A stretch of DNA of 64,000 nt, from positions 6,231,489 to 6,295,488 of the forward strand of contig CM034144.1 of NCBI GenBank assembly GCA_019914995.1, read 5' to 3'. The DNA is from Acanthochlamys bracteata (Eukaryota > Streptophyta > Magnoliopsida > Pandanales > Velloziaceae). Made by a program: the position numbers and the translations under genes. Under the pieces are notes generated by a model that had not been told where the DNA came from, searched no databases, and saw only the letters and a list, made by a program, of their open reading frames with translations. This document shows positions 60,163 to 64,000 of this stretch, piece after piece; within the stretch, counting starts at the first letter, position 1; each line of letters begins with the position of its first letter.

Positions 60163-63100
60163 TTCCCCCCCTCTACAGAACAAACCTCGTCCTCGAGGTT
60201 AGAAATCGGTTGCTCCAACACAACCTCGGACGAAAGTTGCTCGGGTAAATTGGCTTGCTGAAATGATGAACTCTTTTCTGGTGGTTACGGCAAGTGCTCA
60301 CTGATGTTTTCTAGTATATACCTAGCATCCTTAAGTTGAGAAATATGGAAGACCGGATGTACACGTGAACTCGGTGGAAGGTCTAATTTGTATGCCATAG
60401 TCTCGATCTTTTGCAGCACCACATATAGGCCATAAAATCGATACCTCAGCTTATGATTACGTCGTTTCGCTATGGATGCTTGTCGATACGGTTGTAGTTT
60501 AAGAAACACTCTATCACCTGGGTGGAATTGCTTACCACGGTACTTCTTGTCATAAATTTGTTTCATTCGATTTTGTGCCCGTTGTAGGTGAGTACGCAAG
60601 TCCCGTAAGATTGCATCTCTTTCGCGAAGCTGAACCCCTAGTGTATCCTGCCGAACAGGGCCAGTTGCAAAAGCTACAATCAGTGGTGGTTTCCTCCCAT
60701 AGACGGCTTCAAAGGGCGAAACATTTGTAGAAGAATGAGTGTGAGTGTTATAAGAGTACTCGGCCCATGGAGCCAACACATCTAATGTTTAGGGTGTTCC
60801 CCAATGAAGCAGCGTAGGTACGTCTCAACGCCTTTATTGACAATCTCCGACTGCCCATCCGATTGCGGATGATATGCCGAGCTCATATGCAAGGTAGTCT
60901 CTTGAAGACGATGCAATTCCTGCCAAAAGGAGCTCATGAAAATTGGATCACGGTCGGATACTATGGAAGAAGGACATCCATGAAGCTTTACGATTTCTCG
61001 GGTGAAAACTGCAGCAACACTCGCAGCTGTATAAGGGTGTCGGAGAGCCACAAAGTGTGCATATTTTGTAAGTCTATCCACAACCACCATAATAACATCC
61101 TTTCCTTCGGAGATTGGCAACCCCTCTATGAAATCCATTGAAATATCCGACCAAATTTCAGTAGGGATCGGCAGGGGTTGGAACAACCCGGCTGGTCGTA
61201 AGCTATCTGTCTTTGCCTTAGCACAAGTTTTGCATACCGCAATGTATCGTTGAATGTCTTTAGACATACCTGGCCAGAAAAATTGTTGTGAGAGCCGCTT
61301 AAAGGTGCGGTATCGTCCACCATGACCACCCATGGCTGAATTATGAGCTTCAAACAAAAGTTGTTTCTTGAGAGTTGGATCGGCAGGAATCCAGAGGCGT
61401 CCTTGATATGCAAGGAATCCATGTACCTCAGAAAGTTCTGGACGAGATCCTCTTTTTGCTTGTTGCAGCATTGAAACAGAAGTAGGATCAGTTTGTTGGG
61501 CCTTATGGAGGTCGTCCCAAAAGGAGGAGTGTAAGGTGGTAACTGCCGCTAGGCAACCAGCGGGTACACGCGATAATGCATCCGCGACAGTGTTATGTTT
61601 TCCTGCACGGTACTCTATCTTGTAGTTATAGCCAAGAAGATTCACCAACAATTTTTGTTGTTCATGTGATGTGATGCGCTGCTCTAGGAGGTACTTGAGG
61701 CTTAGATGATCGGTTTTGATCACAAATTGATGGCCTAAGAGGTAAGGCCGCCATCGTTGCACAGCTAGTACTAGAGCCATCAACTCCTTCTCGTAGGTGG
61801 ACTTACTAAGAGCTGAAGGAGCAAGAGCTTTGCTAAAATAAGCGATAGGACGGTTATCTTGTGTTAGGACAGCTCCTATACCTCGGCCAGATGCGTCCGT
61901 CTCCAAGCAGAATGGTTGTGAAAAATCCGGTGTTGCCAAAACTGGTGTGGTAGACATAGCAACCTACAGCTGTTTGAAGGCGTCTCGTGCTTCTGAGGTC
62001 TATTCGAAGGCATTTTTTTTCAGCAAATCAGTGAGGGGGGCAGCTATCTGTCCGTACCCACGAACAAAGCGACGGTAGTACCCTGTTAATCCCAAAAATC
62101 CTCGCAGCTGTGACACCGACTTTGGGGCTGGCCAGTTGAGCATTGCATCTACTTTTGTATGATCAACTGCAATCCCACGCTCGGAGATAATATTCCCAAG
62201 ATATTCAAGCTCACGGCAACTAAATTTACACTTGGATAAATTGGCGTACATGTGATTTTCCTGCAGAATAGACAAAACGATAGCTAGGTGCTTCATATGG
62301 TCCTGCCAACTGTGACTATAAATAAGAATATCATCAAAAAAGACCAAGATAAATTTGTGGAGATGAGGTCGAAATATTTTGTTCATCAAAGATTGGAAGG
62401 TAGAAGGGGCATTCGTCAAACCAAAAGGCATGACAAAAAGTTCGTAGTGACCCTCGTGGGTATGAAACGTTGTCTTGTGAATGTCTTCCTCCCTTACACG
62501 GATTTGGTGGTACCCTAATTTTAGATCGAGCTTAGAGAAGAATCGAGCTCCATGGAGCTCATCTAACAACTCATCGATGACCGGAATAGGGTACTTATCT
62601 TTCACCGTAATCTCATTGAGTGCTCTGTAGTCTACACAGAATCGCCAAGACCCATCCTTCTTCTTTACTAATAGTACGGGGGACGAAAAGGCGGAGCAGC
62701 TAGGTCTGATGATACATTCATTTAGCATCTCTTTTACTATCCTTTCTATTTCTGCCTTTTGCACTTGAGGGTACCTATATGGCCGCACGTTAGCTGGCTG
62801 TGCTCCAAGAAATAACGGAATACCATGATCATGAGTCCTTCTAGGCGGTAGCGGCCAAATGGGGCTGAAAACTGACTGAAATTGTTGGATCAACGGTTGA
62901 AGGGTAGATGGAATTGCTGACGGCTCATCCGAAACAACTCTTGAATCTTTACTGATTGCCATTAGGCGTAATGAGCATAGTATGTGGCCTGTATGCAAAT
63001 TGGTCAATCGTGAAATTCTCTCTTCACGAATACCTTGTAGGATAAAATTCTGACCATGCATAGTGAAACGCATGTCTGAACGGCGCCAGTTACAGACAAC

Positions 63101-64000
63101 GTCCCTAAGACTCTCCAACCATTGTATTCCCAGCACTAAGTCCATCCCTCATAGAGGAAATGGATATGCTTCGACTACCATCTCAGCACCCTGTACCTCC
63201 AAGGGAATGGCCTTGTAGACTACCTCAATGGAGTGTGGTCTATCGTCTGCAAGCTCCACCTTCAATGGTCTCACTTCAGTGGATTGTAGTCGTAGATGTT
63301 TTGCTAACTTGTCGTTGATGAAGTTATGGGTGCTTTCCGAGTCAATCAAGATGTATACCTCTTGTTTCTTGATCTTGCCGACAACTCGAATTGTCTGCGG
63401 TCCTATTAGACCATGCATTGCACTAAGGGATAGCTGTGCATCTCCAGCTGCGGTCTCGTCAGGATCGCCGGAATCTTCTCCTTCCACACTGTCGTCCTCT
63501 GTTATTCCAGCGATGGAATACATCTTCATTATACATTTGTGTTCCTTATAATATTTATCATCACAGTAGAAACATAGACCTTTTGCTCTACGTTCATTAA
63601 TTTCGGACACTGATAATGATTTGGGGCGGCCTTGGGTGGAGCCTAGGAAATTAGTGCCGGTATTTCCTGCAGGAACCATTGTTGTATTGCTCGTTGGAAC
63701 CGAGCTTTCTTGAGACGAAGATGACTGAAACCGGTTCAGGCGGCCAAAAGTTTGCTCTAAGGTTAACTTCTGCTCGAACATCAGTGCTATCATATAGGCT
63801 TGCTGTAATCTGCATAGCCATAACATCCATATCTATTTGCTTCGACAATCCTCTATAAAATCTTCCAATTAAGTCTTTTTCTGAGGTGTGGTCCAATCGA
63901 GAACGCAAATCTTCAAACGTCGCCTGGTATTCGGATACAGATCCCGTTTGCCTTAATTGTTGCAGCGAAAAACTAGCATTGCCGAAGATTGTCGGTCCAA
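59736..64000 (-). mobile_element. Ty3/Gypsy LTR retrotransposon, broken, runs off the right edge
   Basis: Reading on the - strand from the right edge: gag with a CCHC knuckle (CFYCDDKYYKEHKC, near 63560), a protease region (YILIDSESTHNF, near 63340), reverse transcriptase (about 62900-62060; PIPVIDELLDELHG, KLDLKLGYHQIRV, FFDDILIYS), RNase H (about 61930-61560; LETDASGRGIGAVL), integrase (about 61430-60790; zinc-finger region, then DRLTKYAHF and YHPQSDGQSE) and a C-terminal region with RVHPVFHISQLKDA (near 60340), the context before a chromodomain in plant chromoviruses. The gag-PR-RT-RH-INT order defines Ty3/Gypsy. A purine tract (60163-60176) precedes the 3' LTR. The 5' LTR lies outside the window. 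A few breaks are present, so it is a fossil, but frames are long and it seems fairly young. Confidence 0.93.

Noticed and set aside
1-64000. tRNA, rRNA, CRISPR arrays or riboswitches
   Set aside because: I looked for tRNA B-box-like GGTTCGA motifs, rRNA-like blocks and regularly spaced repeats and saw none. CRISPR is not expected in a plant nuclear sequence.

Overview
This is a window of plant nuclear DNA, most likely from a eudicot. The evidence is: intron-rich genes with GT-AG junctions; plant families (POLYCHOME/UVI4-like, FLOWERING BHLH-type bHLH, RABA4 GTPase); very AT-rich intergenic DNA full of small inverted-repeat elements; and Ty1/Copia, Ty3/Gypsy and LINE remains. I cannot name the species.

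Layout, left to right. 1-1970: the 3' end of an unidentified + strand gene, with an inverted-repeat element in one intron. 3806-10708: SSRP1, the FACT-complex subunit, in 16 exons, with an apparent one-base frame break just before the HMG box. 12063-17028 (-): a 2-oxoglutarate/Fe(II) oxygenase in seven exons, with a LINE tail in intron 5 and a 16-bp palindromic double G-box upstream. 20387-21729 (-): a POLYCHOME/UVI4/OSD1-like APC/C inhibitor. 24686-27791 (-): a RABA4-type Rab GTPase. 29394-33058 (-): a plant coiled-coil protein of unknown function. It faces GNA1 (33460-33939, +, glucosamine-6-phosphate N-acetyltransferase) across a 401-bp shared upstream region. 37920-38800 (-): a heavily decayed LINE. 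40810-42785 (-): an FBH-type bHLH factor with a long glutamine tract.

The right third (43-64 kb) is repeat-rich. A dead LRR receptor-kinase gene on the - strand (49750-57605) carries an AT-rich inverted-repeat element inside its kinase exon and a 6.2-kb Ty1/Copia element inside an intron. The Copia element has two 453-bp LTRs and a 5-bp target duplication; the LTRs differ by roughly 4% on a hand count, so it is fairly young. A short - strand gene remnant follows at 59216-59590. A Ty3/Gypsy element on the - strand begins with its 3' LTR at 59736 and runs off the right edge.

The intact genes look like unrelated housekeeping and regulatory neighbours: chromatin, cell cycle, membrane traffic, amino-sugar supply and transcription. 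I see no operon-like or clustered pathway. I found no convincing novel system. The most useful observations are the nested disruption of the receptor-kinase pseudogene, the family of AT-rich elements shown to be insertions by that exon, the SSRP1 frame break (with a similar case in the coiled-coil gene), and the palindromic G-boxes.
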